Notes: generated from the sequence alone by a model not told the origin. 64,000 nt of DNA from Pseudomonadota bacterium (GCA_016713725.1 JADJOO010000006.1:186001-250000); one strand, 5' to 3'; shown: positions 39,282-48,485, counted from the stretch's first letter. Program-made: numbers and translations.

Positions 39282-40058
39282 TCAGGCGCGCAGTCGGTGT
39301 GCGCGCAGCCTCTCGTACAAGGGACGGCACCGCGCCGCGATCTCGGCGACGGCGGGGGGAAGCGGAGTCATCGCGGCGACCCCGGCCGCTGGCGGTGGCG
39401 GCGCTTCGAAGCCGGTCGACTGCTCGACGCGGTCGTACCAGTGCCTGGCCCAGATACCGTCCGATTCACGCCGCCCGGCCGGCCACCACAGCATGCGATC
39501 CGTGAACGGCACCCCGAGCGCTGCACACAGCGCACGCAGCATCGGCTCGGGATGTTCGAGCAGGTCGGCAGAGTCGAGCACGGCCGGCACTTTGCCTGTG
39601 CGCTGGATCACGTGCTCGAAGATCTCGACCTGCTGCGGCAAACCCGTAGCCAGCAGATCGAAATTCGAGAGCTTCTCGCCGAGCGATGCCAGCATCGACG
39701 ACGGATCGCGGATCAGGAACGCATGGGTCACCGAGTCGAGCCACTCTCGCCCCATGTGCGGCAGCAGGTGGTGCGACATCTGCTTCTGGTAGAGGACCCG
39801 GATGTGCGACGGCACCGGGGCCCGCAGCGACTCGGCCACGCGACGCCAGTCGGATTCATGGTGCGCAATGATTTCATCGCGGCCGGGATGATCCAGGCCC
39901 GTGACTTTCAGGTAGTGCGCGTAGAACGGCTCGTCGATGACGATCGTGTCGCCGCGGTTTTCCCACGAGCGCATGAACGCCGTCGACAGGTTGCGCGGCC
40001 CCGACCACATCGCGAGCCGCAGCAGGCCGTCTCCCGCCGAGGATACCGTCCGTTCCAT
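39282..40058 (-). CDS. Sulfotransferase-like protein
   Basis: 258-residue P-loop protein of the sulfotransferase superfamily. The N-terminal LRLAMWSGPRNLSTAFMRSW corresponds to the 5'-phosphosulfate (PAPS) loop. RVLYQKQMSHHLLPHM and HAFLIRDPSSMLASLGEK correspond to the 3'-phosphate-binding region. VLDSADLLEHPEPMLRALCA is also typical. The acceptor substrate is unknown, and no PAPS synthesis gene is in the window. The upstream coupling to the class IV aminotransferase suggests a shared substrate, possibly an amino- or oxo-acid derivative (inference). Intact; start at 40058. Confidence 0.82.
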   Translation of the reverse strand: MERTVSSAGDGLLRLAMWSGPRNLSTAFMRSWENRGDTIVIDEPFYAHYLKVTGLDHPGRDEIIAHHESDWRRVAESLRAPVPSHIRVLYQKQMSHHLLPHMGREWLDSVTHAFLIRDPSSMLASLGEKLSNFDLLATGLPQQVEIFEHVIQRTGKVPAVLDSADLLEHPEPMLRALCAALGVPFTDRMLWWPAGRRESDGIWARHWYDRVEQSTGFEAPPPPAAGVAAMTPLPPAVAEIAARCRPLYERLRAHRLRA

Positions 40059-40100
40059 GTCACCCAGCCTGACGCGCGGCCGTTGCCTCGCGCCGGCATC

Positions 40101-40892
40101 TTAGGTGATCGGCTTGCGGAAGCGGTAGATGAACTGGTCCGACTTGCCGCGGATGGACTCGTCGAACACGAGCTTGGTGTGGTCGTCTGCCGGGTGCGCC
40201 AGCACCTTGCTCTCGCCGTCGAAGACGAACCCAGCCTTGGCGAAGTCCTGCTTCACGAGTGCCGGGTCGATCCGGTGCAGCGTGTCCACTACCTTGGCGA
40301 CGTCACCACCGGCACTCGCGACGTGGTCCTGCACGACGACCACGCCACCAGGCTTGAGCCCGGCAAAGAGCCGCTTGAGCAGTTCGGCCGGATCGGTCTT
40401 GTTCCAGGAGCCGTCCTCCGGACGCCAGTACGCGTCGTGGTAGCTCATCACGAACAGCGCAGCATCGATCGATACCGGCGCGAGCTGCAGGTCGCCCACT
40501 TCGGCCGTGACCTGCTGCACGTTGCCGAGCCGCCCGTCGGCATAGCGCTTGGCGATACCCTTCTCTGCGAATCTGGCGTATGGGGGATTGTTGTAGGCAA
40601 TCACCTTGCCCTTTACACCGACCGTACGGGCGAGAAGCTCGGTGTAGTAGCCGCTGGCCGAGAACATGTCAGCCACCCGCATGCCGGGCGCGACACCCAG
40701 GAAGGCCAGCACCTCGGTGGGCTTGGCGACGGCGTCGCGTTCGAGATCGGCCTTGGGACGATCGGGGCTGGCAATGGCGGCGGCGACCGCGGCGCCACTG
40801 GCAACGGCTGCATCCACCGGATCGGCCGCTTGCGCGAAAGACCATGAAAATGCTGCGCAGAGCACCAGGCTTCGAAACACGCTGTTTATCAT
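40101..40892 (-). CDS. Exported methyltransferase-like protein (COG4798 type)
   Basis: 263-residue paralogue of the protein at 27354-28213, intact. The start at 40892 gives MINSVFRSLVLCAAFSWSFA and a signal peptidase site near AQA. The methyltransferase core has VAPGMRVADMFSASGYYTEL (motif I), GKVIAYNNPPYARFAEKGIA, ALFVMSYHDAYWRPEDGSWN and LFAGLKPGGVVVVQDHVASA. The C-terminus (SDQFIYRFRKPIT) matches its paralogue's KFVKK-type ending only loosely. The combination of a SAM-type fold with an export signal is the notable feature. It lies 42 bases upstream of the sulfotransferase gene on the same strand. Confidence 0.83.
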   Translation of the reverse strand: MINSVFRSLVLCAAFSWSFAQAADPVDAAVASGAAVAAAIASPDRPKADLERDAVAKPTEVLAFLGVAPGMRVADMFSASGYYTELLARTVGVKGKVIAYNNPPYARFAEKGIAKRYADGRLGNVQQVTAEVGDLQLAPVSIDAALFVMSYHDAYWRPEDGSWNKTDPAELLKRLFAGLKPGGVVVVQDHVASAGGDVAKVVDTLHRIDPALVKQDFAKAGFVFDGESKVLAHPADDHTKLVFDESIRGKSDQFIYRFRKPIT

Positions 40893-41180
40893 CGTTCGCA
40901 CCCCGCCGGCTCGTGCCGGTTGTCTGGAGCGGGCGATCCTGGCCCCCGCCGATGGGAAGTCATGGCTTGCAGACGGTACATGCGGCGAGGCGATGATCCG
41001 GTGCGGTAAAGGACGTCGGTGCGCCACCGGCACGAGTTGGATCGATGGTTCGGTCAGGTCGATGGGGCAACCCGAGCACTGGGCACCATTCACGCAGCCA
41101 TCCCAGGCGTGCTTGCCAAAGCAGGCCTGTCCAACCACCATCTCTCACCGATTGCACGGCGCAGCCCGTTCAGGTGCCTC

Positions 41181-41834
41181 ATGTCGCTAACGCTCTACGC
41201 CCATCCCTTCTCGTCGTATTGCCAGAAGGTGCTCGTTGCCCTCTACGAGAACGACGTGCCCTTCGAGTATCGAACGCTCGAAGACCCTTCGGCGATGACG
41301 GAACTGAAGGCGCGCTGGCCGTTCGCGCGTTTTCCTGTCCTGGTCGACGATGGGCACACAATCGTTGAGTCGACCATCATCATCGAACACTTGATGCTCA
41401 AGCATGGCGGCCGGACTCGCTGGCTACCCGACGACCCGCTCGAAGCGCTGGAGGTTCGATTCCTCGACCGGTTCTTCGACAACGACGTGATGTCAGCGAT
41501 GCAAAAGCCCGTCTTCGAGGCCATCAAGAAAGACAACGCTCGCGCGGACGAAACGATGGCGGAAGCAAGACGGGCGCTCGACCTGGCCTATGACTGGCTG
41601 GAGCAGAAGCTCGAGGGACGTACCTGGGCCGCCGGCTCTACCCTGAGCCTGGCCGATTGCGCAGCGGCGCCGTCGCTCTTCTATGCCGATTGGGTGCACA
41701 CCATCGCGCCTGCCTTTCCGAGGCTGCGGGCGTACCGGTCGCGTCTCCTTGCCTGGCCTGCGTTCGCGCGAGCCGTCGACGAGGCAAGGCCGTTTCGGCA
41801 GTACTTTCCACTTGGGGCGCCGGACCGGGACTGA
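41181..41834 (+). CDS. Glutathione S-transferase family protein
   Basis: 217-residue GST. The thioredoxin-like N-terminal domain (LTLYAHPFSSYCQKVLVALY) has a serine/cysteine stretch at the expected catalytic position, and FPVLVDDGHTIVESTIIIEH forms the glutathione gamma-glutamyl site. The helical C-terminal domain includes WLEQKLEGRTWAAGSTLSLA and ADCAAAPSLFYADW. Start at 41181. Reaction: conjugation or glutathione-dependent isomerisation or reduction of an unknown compound. It stands alone between oppositely oriented neighbours. The 288 bases upstream (40893-41180) show no gene. Confidence 0.9.
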   Translation: MSLTLYAHPFSSYCQKVLVALYENDVPFEYRTLEDPSAMTELKARWPFARFPVLVDDGHTIVESTIIIEHLMLKHGGRTRWLPDDPLEALEVRFLDRFFDNDVMSAMQKPVFEAIKKDNARADETMAEARRALDLAYDWLEQKLEGRTWAAGSTLSLADCAAAPSLFYADWVHTIAPAFPRLRAYRSRLLAWPAFARAVDEARPFRQYFPLGAPDRD

Positions 41835-41864
41835 GGCGAACCGCCAGCGACGCCAACCTCGCCG

Positions 41865-42689
41865 TCACGACAGAACGCGATACAGCATCCGCGTCGCAAC
41901 GATCAGCAGGAAGACTCCGAACGCCGCGGACAGCTTCCGCCGATCGAGTGAGTGCGCGAGCTTTGCGCCCAGTGGCGCAACCAGCCAGGAGCTGGGAGCA
42001 ACCAGTGCAAAGCCGATCAGGCTGACGTAGCCGATTGTCAGCGGCGGCAGCGCGGCCGCCTCGGCGGGGCGAGCCAAAAGATAGCCCGCTGTCGCGGGCA
42101 GCGCAATCCACAATCCGAGCAGTGCCGCGGTGCCCACTGCCTTGTGCATCGGCGCGCCGCACAACGTCATGGCAGGCACGCTCAACGTGCCGCCGCCGAT
42201 TCCCATCATCGCGGAGATCGCGCCGATGGATGCAGGAATCAGCGCCCCAAGGACGCCGCCCGGCAGCGCCCGGCGCAGCACCACGCGATCCAGCGGCAAC
42301 AACATCTTGAGCGCGGACAACAACGCCACCGTGCCGAAAACCGCGGCGAGCACGTTGCTTTTCACGTGTGCCGCAGCGAGCGTGCCTGCGAGCGCACCGA
42401 CGACGATCGGTATGGCCCAGCGTTTCACGACCGCAAAGTCGACGGCATTGCGGCTCGCATGCGCACGCGACGACGAAATCGCCGTGGGGACGATGGTCGC
42501 CATGGACGTCGCGACCGCAACGTGGAGCGAGACGGCATGGTCCACTCCCGCGGCGCCGAGGGCCAGGTCGAGCGCGGGCACCAGCACGATGCCGCCGCCC
42601 ACGCCTAGCAGCCCCGCGATCAACCCGCCCGCGGCGCCGGCCGCGACGAGCGCTGCGATCACCGGCAACCAGGTTGCGTACGCTTCCAT
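41865..42689 (-). CDS. TauE/SafE family sulfite/organosulfonate exporter
   Basis: Inner-membrane transporter of about 274 residues with eight predicted helices in two repeats. The repeats are marked by GLIAGLLGVGGGIVLVPAL near the N-terminus and IGAISAMMGIGGGTLSVPAM in the second half, the glycine-rich signature of the family. The start is taken at 42689 (MEAYATWLPVIAALV), although the frame is open to 42716. Family members export sulfite, sulfoacetate or related anions, but substrates are diverse. It is divergent from the TPP-enzyme operon, with the dyad at 42769-42791 between them. Confidence 0.88.
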   Translation of the reverse strand: MEAYATWLPVIAALVAAGAAGGLIAGLLGVGGGIVLVPALDLALGAAGVDHAVSLHVAVATSMATIVPTAISSSRAHASRNAVDFAVVKRWAIPIVVGALAGTLAAAHVKSNVLAAVFGTVALLSALKMLLPLDRVVLRRALPGGVLGALIPASIGAISAMMGIGGGTLSVPAMTLCGAPMHKAVGTAALLGLWIALPATAGYLLARPAEAAALPPLTIGYVSLIGFALVAPSSWLVAPLGAKLAHSLDRRKLSAAFGVFLLIVATRMLYRVLS

Positions 42690-42768
42690 TGGGCTCGATT
42701 CATCGTGGATAACCACAGCGATTCTAGGGACTGCGGACGCGCGACACTACGGCTCGAATAAGGCGCGG

Positions 42769-42791
42769 TATAGTGACGAACCAACTATACA
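42769..42791. promoter_or_regulatory. Candidate operator dyad upstream of the TPP-enzyme operon
   Basis: GTATAGT (42769-42775) and ACTATAC (42785-42791) form a perfect seven-base dyad with nine bases between, 45 bases before the start at 42837 in the divergent intergenic region. TATAGT could also serve as a -10 hexamer. The symmetry suggests a dimeric repressor site; no regulator gene is adjacent. Confidence 0.4.
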
Positions 42792-42836
42792 TGTCCGCCA
42801 CGAACCACCGGCGGACGCGGGGACGGGGACACAGCC

Positions 42837-44588
42837 ATGAGCGAAACCAGCGGCGGAGCAGTGCTTGCGCAGATGCTGCAGGCAGAGGGCGTCGAAAAAG
42901 TATTCGGCATCATCGACGGCACGTACTTCGGCTTCTACTCCAACCTGCACAAACTCGGCATCGAAATCATTACGCCGCGGCACGAGTCATGCGCCGCGCA
43001 CATGGCCGGCGCCTATGCGCGACTGACCGGCAAGCTCGGTGTCTGCATGGCGAGCAACGGACCCGGCGTGGCAAACCTGTTGCCTGGCCTCGTCGTCGAG
43101 AATGCGGAAGGCAATCGCGTGCTCGCGATCACGAGTTGCCGCCGACCACAGATCGTCTACCCGGACCGCGGCGGCGCCTACCAGGCGTTCGACCAGGTCG
43201 GTGCGATCAAGCACTTCGCGAAGTGGAGCAACGCGGTCGTCTCGTTCGATCGCGTCGCCGAACTCGGCCGCACCGCGATTCGCAACTGCTGGGACGGACG
43301 ACCCGGCGTCGTCCACCTCGACGTGCCTGAAACGATCATGAACGGCAAGGTGAAGGCGGAGGTCGCCATCTGGCAGCCGCAACAGTTCCGCAACACGCAC
43401 GCGATCGTGCCGGCGCCGGACCAGGTCGCGCAGGCCGCCGACATGCTGGCCGCAGCCGACTTTCCGATCATTCACGCCGGCAGCGGTGTGATTCATGCGG
43501 CTGCCTACGACGAATTGCGTCGCGTCGCCGAAGCGCTGCACGCGCCCGTGACGACCAGCTGGGCCGGCCGCGGTGTACTGCCCGAAACGAATGCGCTCGC
43601 CATCCCGATGGCTCTGATCAAGCTCAACAACGAGGTACGCAACGACGCCGACCTCGTGCTGGTCGTGGGTTCGCGAATCGGCGAGACGGACTGGTGGGGC
43701 AAGGCGCCGTACTGGCGGCATCCTTCCGAGCAGAAGATGATCCAGGTCGACATCGACGGCCATATCCTCGGCGCCAACAAGCCTGCGGCGCTAGCCGTGC
43801 TGGCCGACGCCAGGCTGTTCCTGGCCGCGCTGGCTACCGAACTCGAGACCCGCAAGGCCCGCATGAACCTGGACTCACGCCGGCGCCAGGTCGCGAAGTA
43901 CCACGAGACCATCCGCAGCGAGCGTGCAAAGCTCGACGAAAAGCTGCGGGACATGGCCGTTCCAATGAATCCGGCACACGTCGCGCACGTCTGCCAGCAG
44001 GTTTTTCCGGAAGGCACCACGCTCGTCGCCGACGGTGGCAACACCGCCGTGTGGGCGATGTTCTTCCACGAAATGCGCGTACCGAACACGCTGCTCTCGA
44101 CGTTCAAGTTCGGCATGCTCGGCGCCGGCGTTGCCCAGGCCACCGGTGCAGCCGTGGCGCGCCCGGACAAGCCGGTCTGCTGCATCATCGGCGACGGCGC
44201 CATGGGGTTCCATCCGCAGGAGATCGAGACCGCGGTGCGCAACGGCCTGCAGGTGATCTACCTCGTGCTCTGCGACAAGCAGGGCATGGTGAAGATGAAC
44301 CAGTAGTTCGCGCTCAAGCCGATCAAGACCCTGATCAGGAAGTCGCTCGGGCCCGACGAAACGATCAAGGCCGACCTCGGCGAGATCCGCTTCGACAAGC
44401 TGGCCGAGTCGATGGGGGCCCACGGCGAACGCGTGGCTGACCCGCGCGAGCTGCGCCCGGCGCTCGAACGCGCGCTGGCGACGGGCGGCCCGGCCGTCAT
44501 CCATGTCGACGTCGACCCGGTCAAGCACATGTGGGCGCCGGGGCTGATGCACTTCAAGGACATGCACCTCGAGCCCAAGGGCAAATGA
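42837..44588 (+). CDS. Acetolactate synthase-like TPP enzyme with in-frame amber codon
   Basis: TPP-dependent enzyme of the acetolactate synthase/oxalyl-CoA decarboxylase superfamily, 583 codons. The pyrimidine domain has FGIIDGTYFGFYSNLHKLGI and the catalytic glutamate in PRHESCAAHMAGAYARLTG. The middle domain has VVGSRIGETDWWG, and the TPP/Mg motif is IIGDGAMGFHPQEIETAV. A TAG stands at 44304-44306 after GMVKMNQ, but the same frame continues for 93 sense codons (FALKPIKTLIRKSLGP through PAVIHVDVDPVKHMWAPGLM) to TGA at 44588. That TGA overlaps the next gene's ATG (ATGA). The downstream part is clearly the rest of the domain, so the TAG is a nonsense mutation, a base-call error (probably CAG), or read through. 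The substrate is likely a 2-oxoacid. Confidence 0.87.
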
Positions 44589-45508
44589 CGGAGCTCGATG
44601 CGGTCCGGCTGCATTTCAGCCCGGAATCGCTCGTCGCACTCGACGTCATCCTCGCGTTCGTCCTGTTCGGCGTTGCGCTGGACATGCGCGTCGCCGACTT
44701 CAAGGGCATCCTGACGTCGCCGCGCGGGACATTGATCGGCCTGTTCGCGCACTCGGTGCTGCTGCCGGCGGTCGCATTTGCTCTCACGATGGTGCTGAAG
44801 CCGGCGCCGAGCATCGCGCTCGGCATGATCCTCGTGGCGTCGTGCCCGAGCGGCAACATCTCCAACTTCCTCGTCAACTACGGTCACGGCAACACGGCAC
44901 TGTCCGTCACGATCGCCGCGTTCTCGATGCTCGGGTCGATCGTGTTCACGCCGTTCAATCTCTCGTTCTGGGGCGAATTGAATCCCCACACGCGGCCGAT
45001 CCTGCACGCCGTGACGCTGAGTCCGTGGGAGGTCTTTGGCACCATCGTCGTGCTGCTCGCGATCCCGACCGCACTCGGCATGTACACGGCGCAGCACTGG
45101 CCGGCGCTCGCGCAACGCATCCGCCAGCCGCTGCGAGTCCTGTCGCTGGTGTTCTTCGCGGCATTCGTCGTTGGCGCATTGGCCATGAACTGGGATTTCT
45201 TCCTCAAGTACGTGGAACGCGTCGTGCTGTTCGTGTTCCTGCTGAACGCCTTCGCCCTGCTGACGGGCTACCTGACGGCGAAAGCGGCACGGCTGCCGGA
45301 GGCCGACCGGCGTGCGGTAGCGCTCGAGGTCGGTATCCAGAACTCGGGGTTCGGCCTGGTGCTGGTGTTCAACTTCTTCGGCGGGCTGGGCGGCATGGCG
45401 ATCGTGGCGGCGTGGTGGGGCATCTGGCATATCGTCGTGGGCACGTCGCTCGCCGCCTGGTGGCGCAGGCACCCGCCGACGCCACTGCCCGCCGGGGCCG
45501 CCGCATGA
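44585..45508 (+). CDS. Bile acid:sodium symporter (BASS/SBF) family transporter
   Basis: 307-residue inner-membrane protein with about nine or ten helices. Family motifs are AFVLFGVALDMRVADFKGIL, VASCPSGNISNFLVNYGHGN and ALEVGIQNSGFGLVLVFNFF. The ATG at 44585 overlaps the TPP-enzyme stop. BASS proteins carry organic anions with sodium; plant members move pyruvate or 2-oxoacids. Coupling to a TPP-dependent 2-oxoacid enzyme therefore suggests import of its substrate (inference). The stop overlaps the epimerase start in the same ATGA fashion. Confidence 0.9.
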   Translation: MTELDAVRLHFSPESLVALDVILAFVLFGVALDMRVADFKGILTSPRGTLIGLFAHSVLLPAVAFALTMVLKPAPSIALGMILVASCPSGNISNFLVNYGHGNTALSVTIAAFSMLGSIVFTPFNLSFWGELNPHTRPILHAVTLSPWEVFGTIVVLLAIPTALGMYTAQHWPALAQRIRQPLRVLSLVFFAAFVVGALAMNWDFFLKYVERVVLFVFLLNAFALLTGYLTAKAARLPEADRRAVALEVGIQNSGFGLVLVFNFFGGLGGMAIVAAWWGIWHIVVGTSLAAWWRRHPPTPLPAGAAA

Positions 45509-46485
45509 GCGGCCGGCGCGTCTTCGTCACTGGGGCTGCGGGCTACCTCGGCGGCACGCTGCTGGAGGCGCTGGCGCCGCGCATGCAGTCCGGTGAGCTC
45601 GACGTCCTGGTCGCGAGCGACGTGCGTGAAACGCCGGCGCAGTCGCGGCTGCCGGGTGTGGAGTACGTCATTCACGATGTGCGATCGTCGGGTCTCGCGT
45701 CGCTGCTGACCGCCCATTCAATCGAGTCCGTCGTGCACCTGGCGGCCATCGTCACGCCTGGCGCGAGGTCCAACCGCGAGCTCGAGTACGCGGTGGACGT
45801 GCTCGGCACGCAGAACGTGCTCGAAGCGTGCGTGGCCTCGGACGTCCGACAGGTCATCGTGACCTCGAGCGGTGCAGCCTACGGCTACCACGCGGACAAC
45901 CCCGAGTGGCTCTGTGAGGACGATCCAGTCCGCGGCAACGAAGCCTTTGCGTATTCGCACCACAAGCGGCTGGTGGAAGAAATGCTGGCCGTGTACCGGC
46001 GCGAGCATCCGGAACTCCGCCAGGTCGTCTTCCGCGTCGGCACGATTCTCGGCGAGACCACGCGCAACCAGATCACGGCAATGTTCGACAAGCCCCGGAT
46101 CATCGCGTTGCGCGGCGCGCGCAGCCCGTTCGTCTTCATCTGGGACCAGGACGTGGTCGGCGCGATAGAGCATGCGCTCCGCACCGACGCAGCCGGCATC
46201 TACAACGTCGCGGGCGACGGGGCGCTCAGCATCCAGCAGATCGCCGGCCGCCTCGGCAAGAAGTGCCTGACGTTGCCGCCGTCCCTGCTGCGCGCGGTGC
46301 TCGCGACGCTGCATCCGCTTGGACTCACCCGCTACGGCTCCGAACAGGTCGATTTCCTGCGTTACCGGCCCGTGCTCGACAACCGCCGGCTCAAAGAAGG
46401 ACTTGGCTACACGCCGCGCAAGACGTCGAGCGAAGTCTTCGACTTCTACTGCCGCGCGCACGGACTCGGCGCAGGCCAGGCCTGA
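45505..46485 (+). CDS. NAD-dependent epimerase/dehydratase (extended SDR)
   Basis: 326-residue extended short-chain dehydrogenase. The NAD loop is RVFVTGAAGYLGGTLLEALA. VVHLAAIVTPGARSNRELEY and VTSSGAAYGYHADNPEWLCE follow, and the catalytic tyrosine and lysine are in AFAYSHHKRLVEEML. The C-terminal region (YNVAGDGALSIQQIAGRLGK) matches sugar-nucleotide epimerase-like members, but the absence of a clear sugar-nucleotide motif means the substrate could be another hydroxy/oxo compound. Start and stop are both overlapped by neighbours, so it is third in a coupled operon. Confidence 0.87.
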   Translation: MSGRRVFVTGAAGYLGGTLLEALAPRMQSGELDVLVASDVRETPAQSRLPGVEYVIHDVRSSGLASLLTAHSIESVVHLAAIVTPGARSNRELEYAVDVLGTQNVLEACVASDVRQVIVTSSGAAYGYHADNPEWLCEDDPVRGNEAFAYSHHKRLVEEMLAVYRREHPELRQVVFRVGTILGETTRNQITAMFDKPRIIALRGARSPFVFIWDQDVVGAIEHALRTDAAGIYNVAGDGALSIQQIAGRLGKKCLTLPPSLLRAVLATLHPLGLTRYGSEQVDFLRYRPVLDNRRLKEGLGYTPRKTSSEVFDFYCRAHGLGAGQA

Positions 46486-47259
46486 TGCGCCGCTCGTTCG
46501 ACGGGCGCCACGGTAGTGGTGAGCGGCGCGGGCGGCGGGCTCGGCCGTGCGCTTGCGTTGCGTTTCGCTCGCGGCGGCGGGCGCATCGTCGCGCTGGATC
46601 GCGACGCCGGCGCGGTCGCAGCGGTCGCGGATGAGCTGGCGCGTGCCGGGTTCGATGCGCTCGCCTGTGCCTGCGACGTCACCGACGCCGGTGCTTGCCA
46701 GGCCGCCATCGAGGCGACTGTTGCGCGCTTTGGCCGGATCGACGTGCTCGTCAACAACGCTGGCATTACTCACCGCAGCGCCTTCGCAGCGACGGAGACA
46801 GCGGTCCTGCGTCGCGTCGTCGAAGTGAACCTGTTCGGCGCGATCAACCTCACGCGCCCTGCCCTGCCGGCGCTGACGACAGCGCGTGGCCTGATCGTCG
46901 CAGTCTCGAGCGTTGCTGGTTTCACGCCGCTGATCGCGCGCACTGCCTACTCGGCGAGCAAGCACGCGCTGCACGGATTCTTCGAGAGCCTGCGCACGGA
47001 ACTCGCGCCCGACGGCATCGACGTGATGATGGTGTGCCCGTCGCCGGAAGGCGGCGCAGCGACGCACGCACAGGTCGTCGTCGGACGACGGCTGCAGCCA
47101 GACGACGTCGCGGACCGCGTGTTTCGCGGCGCCGAACGCAGCCGCCGACTGCTGTTGGTTGGCCGCACGGCACGCACCGCATGGTGGGTGAGCCGGCTGG
47201 CGCCCTCGCTCTACGAACGCATCATGGCGCGAAAACTCCAGGGCGAGATGACGCCGTGA
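46485..47259 (+). CDS. Short-chain dehydrogenase/reductase, frameshifted near start
   Basis: Classical SDR of about 257 residues. The ATG at 46485 overlaps the epimerase TGA, but that frame is lost after MRRSFDG. The conserved protein continues one frame over from about 46505 with ATVVVSGAGGGLGRALALRF (TGxxxGxG-type loop). DVLVNNAGITHRSAF, the serine in IVAVSSVAGFTPL and the catalytic pair in TAYSASKHALHGFFESLRTE are all present. C-terminal basic residues (YERIMARKLQGEM) resemble membrane-associated SDRs. An intact start would require a one-base correction; alternatively translation begins at a GTG within the new frame (46516). Confidence 0.87.
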
Positions 47260-47900
47260 ATTCCCCGCAGCCGCTTCCGCCCGAGCGGAGGCCACGGCGT
47301 CTGTCAGACATGCTCGCGGACATCGCCAACGATCCAGCACGGGAGCGGATCGCGATTGCCGACGTTCGCAACGCGATGGGCGACCGTGCGTTCGGTGCGT
47401 TGCTGTTCGTTTTTGCCGCACCGAACGCGCTGCCGGTCAACGCACCGGGCGTGTCGGTCGTGCTCGGCATCCCGCTGCTGTTCCTGTCGCTGCAGCTGCT
47501 GCTCGGGTTCACCCTGCCGTGGTTGCCGCGGGCGGTGGTCGAGGCCACGGTGACGCGACAGAGTTTCGCCCGCGTGATGAACGTGGTGGTTCCCTGGATT
47601 CGACGCGCAGAAAAGCTATCGGAGCCGCGCTGGCCGCTGCTGGCGACGGGGCTGGCCGAACGGCTGATTGGAATGGTCTGCGCGATCCTGAGCATCGTAC
47701 TCATCCTGCCCGTGCCGTTCGGCAACATGGGGCCAGCCGTCGCGATCTGCGTCCTGGCTTTCGCCCTGCTGGAGCAGGACGGCAAAGCCACCCTGGCCGG
47801 CCTGGCGACCACGACAGCGGCGCTGGCATTCGCCTGGGGGGTGATCCTCGCCATCGTGAAGGCGGTATCCTTGCTCGTCCGCCATTGGCTGGGCATCTAG
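47256..47900 (+). CDS. ExoD family membrane protein
   Basis: 214-residue integral membrane protein of the ExoD (exopolysaccharide synthesis, ExoD) family. RRLSDMLADIANDPARERIA and IADVRNAMGDRAFGALLFVF form the conserved N-terminus, followed by four or so helices (FAAPNALPVNAPGVSVVLG and others). GTG start overlapping the SDR stop (GTGA). In rhizobia exoD affects exopolysaccharide and alkaline tolerance; the molecular function is not known. Last gene of the five-gene run. Confidence 0.86.
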   Translation: MNSPQPLPPERRPRRLSDMLADIANDPARERIAIADVRNAMGDRAFGALLFVFAAPNALPVNAPGVSVVLGIPLLFLSLQLLLGFTLPWLPRAVVEATVTRQSFARVMNVVVPWIRRAEKLSEPRWPLLATGLAERLIGMVCAILSIVLILPVPFGNMGPAVAICVLAFALLEQDGKATLAGLATTTAALAFAWGVILAIVKAVSLLVRHWLGI

Positions 47901-47928
47901 TCCGCAGGCAACACGGGAACGCGACATC

Positions 47929-48405
47929 ATGAAGATCCAGGTCAAGCATTCGCTCAAGACGGACGTCCATTCCGCCTTCAAGCTCTGCACCGAGCAGAAA
48001 AGCCAGGAGGCGATTTATCGCAAGCTCCCCGGGACTGATGTCAAGATCAAGCGCGAAGGTCGTGCGCCCAACGTGAAGCTGAAGATCGCGCGCAAGATGC
48101 CGGCCAATCCGCCGGCGGCGATCAAGCGGCTGGTGCCGTCGACCAACGAGGTCTCCCACACCGAGGACTGGGCGGCGGAAGGCGACGGCTATTCATCCGA
48201 CATCGTCGTGGAGATCAAGGGCGTCCCGGTGAAGATCGTGGGCACCAAGGCCCTGCAGGCCGAGAAGGGTGGCAGCTCCGTGCAGTGGAACTTCGACATC
48301 ACCAGCGGCATCCCGCTGTTCGGTGGCCTGATCGCGTCGTTCGCGGGCGACGAACTCAAGAAAAATCTCGAGGACGAGTTCAAGGTGCTCAAAGCGTCGA
48401 TCTGA
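47929..48405 (+). CDS. DUF2505 family protein
   Basis: 158-residue protein of the DUF2505 family, which adopts a START/Bet v1-like lipid-binding fold by family prediction. It shows MKIQVKHSLKTDVHSAFKLC, VKIKREGRAPNVKLKIARKM and EVSHTEDWAAEGDGYSSDIV, and ends with an amphipathic helix (SFAGDELKKNLEDEFKVLK). No signal peptide. It lies between the ExoD gene (28-base gap) and the WS/DGAT gene (80 bases). A lipid-ligand role would fit the latter neighbour but is inference. Confidence 0.82.
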   Translation: MKIQVKHSLKTDVHSAFKLCTEQKSQEAIYRKLPGTDVKIKREGRAPNVKLKIARKMPANPPAAIKRLVPSTNEVSHTEDWAAEGDGYSSDIVVEIKGVPVKIVGTKALQAEKGGSSVQWNFDITSGIPLFGGLIASFAGDELKKNLEDEFKVLKASI

Positions 48406-48485
48406 CCCGGCAGCGACGGGATTGCTGCGGCGCAGCTAGCCATAAGCGAAATGTCGCGTTGCACGGCCTGCGCTACGCTAACGCC

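Noticed and set aside
44304..44306. TAG as evidence of an alternative genetic code or pyrrolysine
   Set aside because: The window gives no support for a tRNA or recoding signal, and other genes end normally; a substitution or base-call error is simpler.
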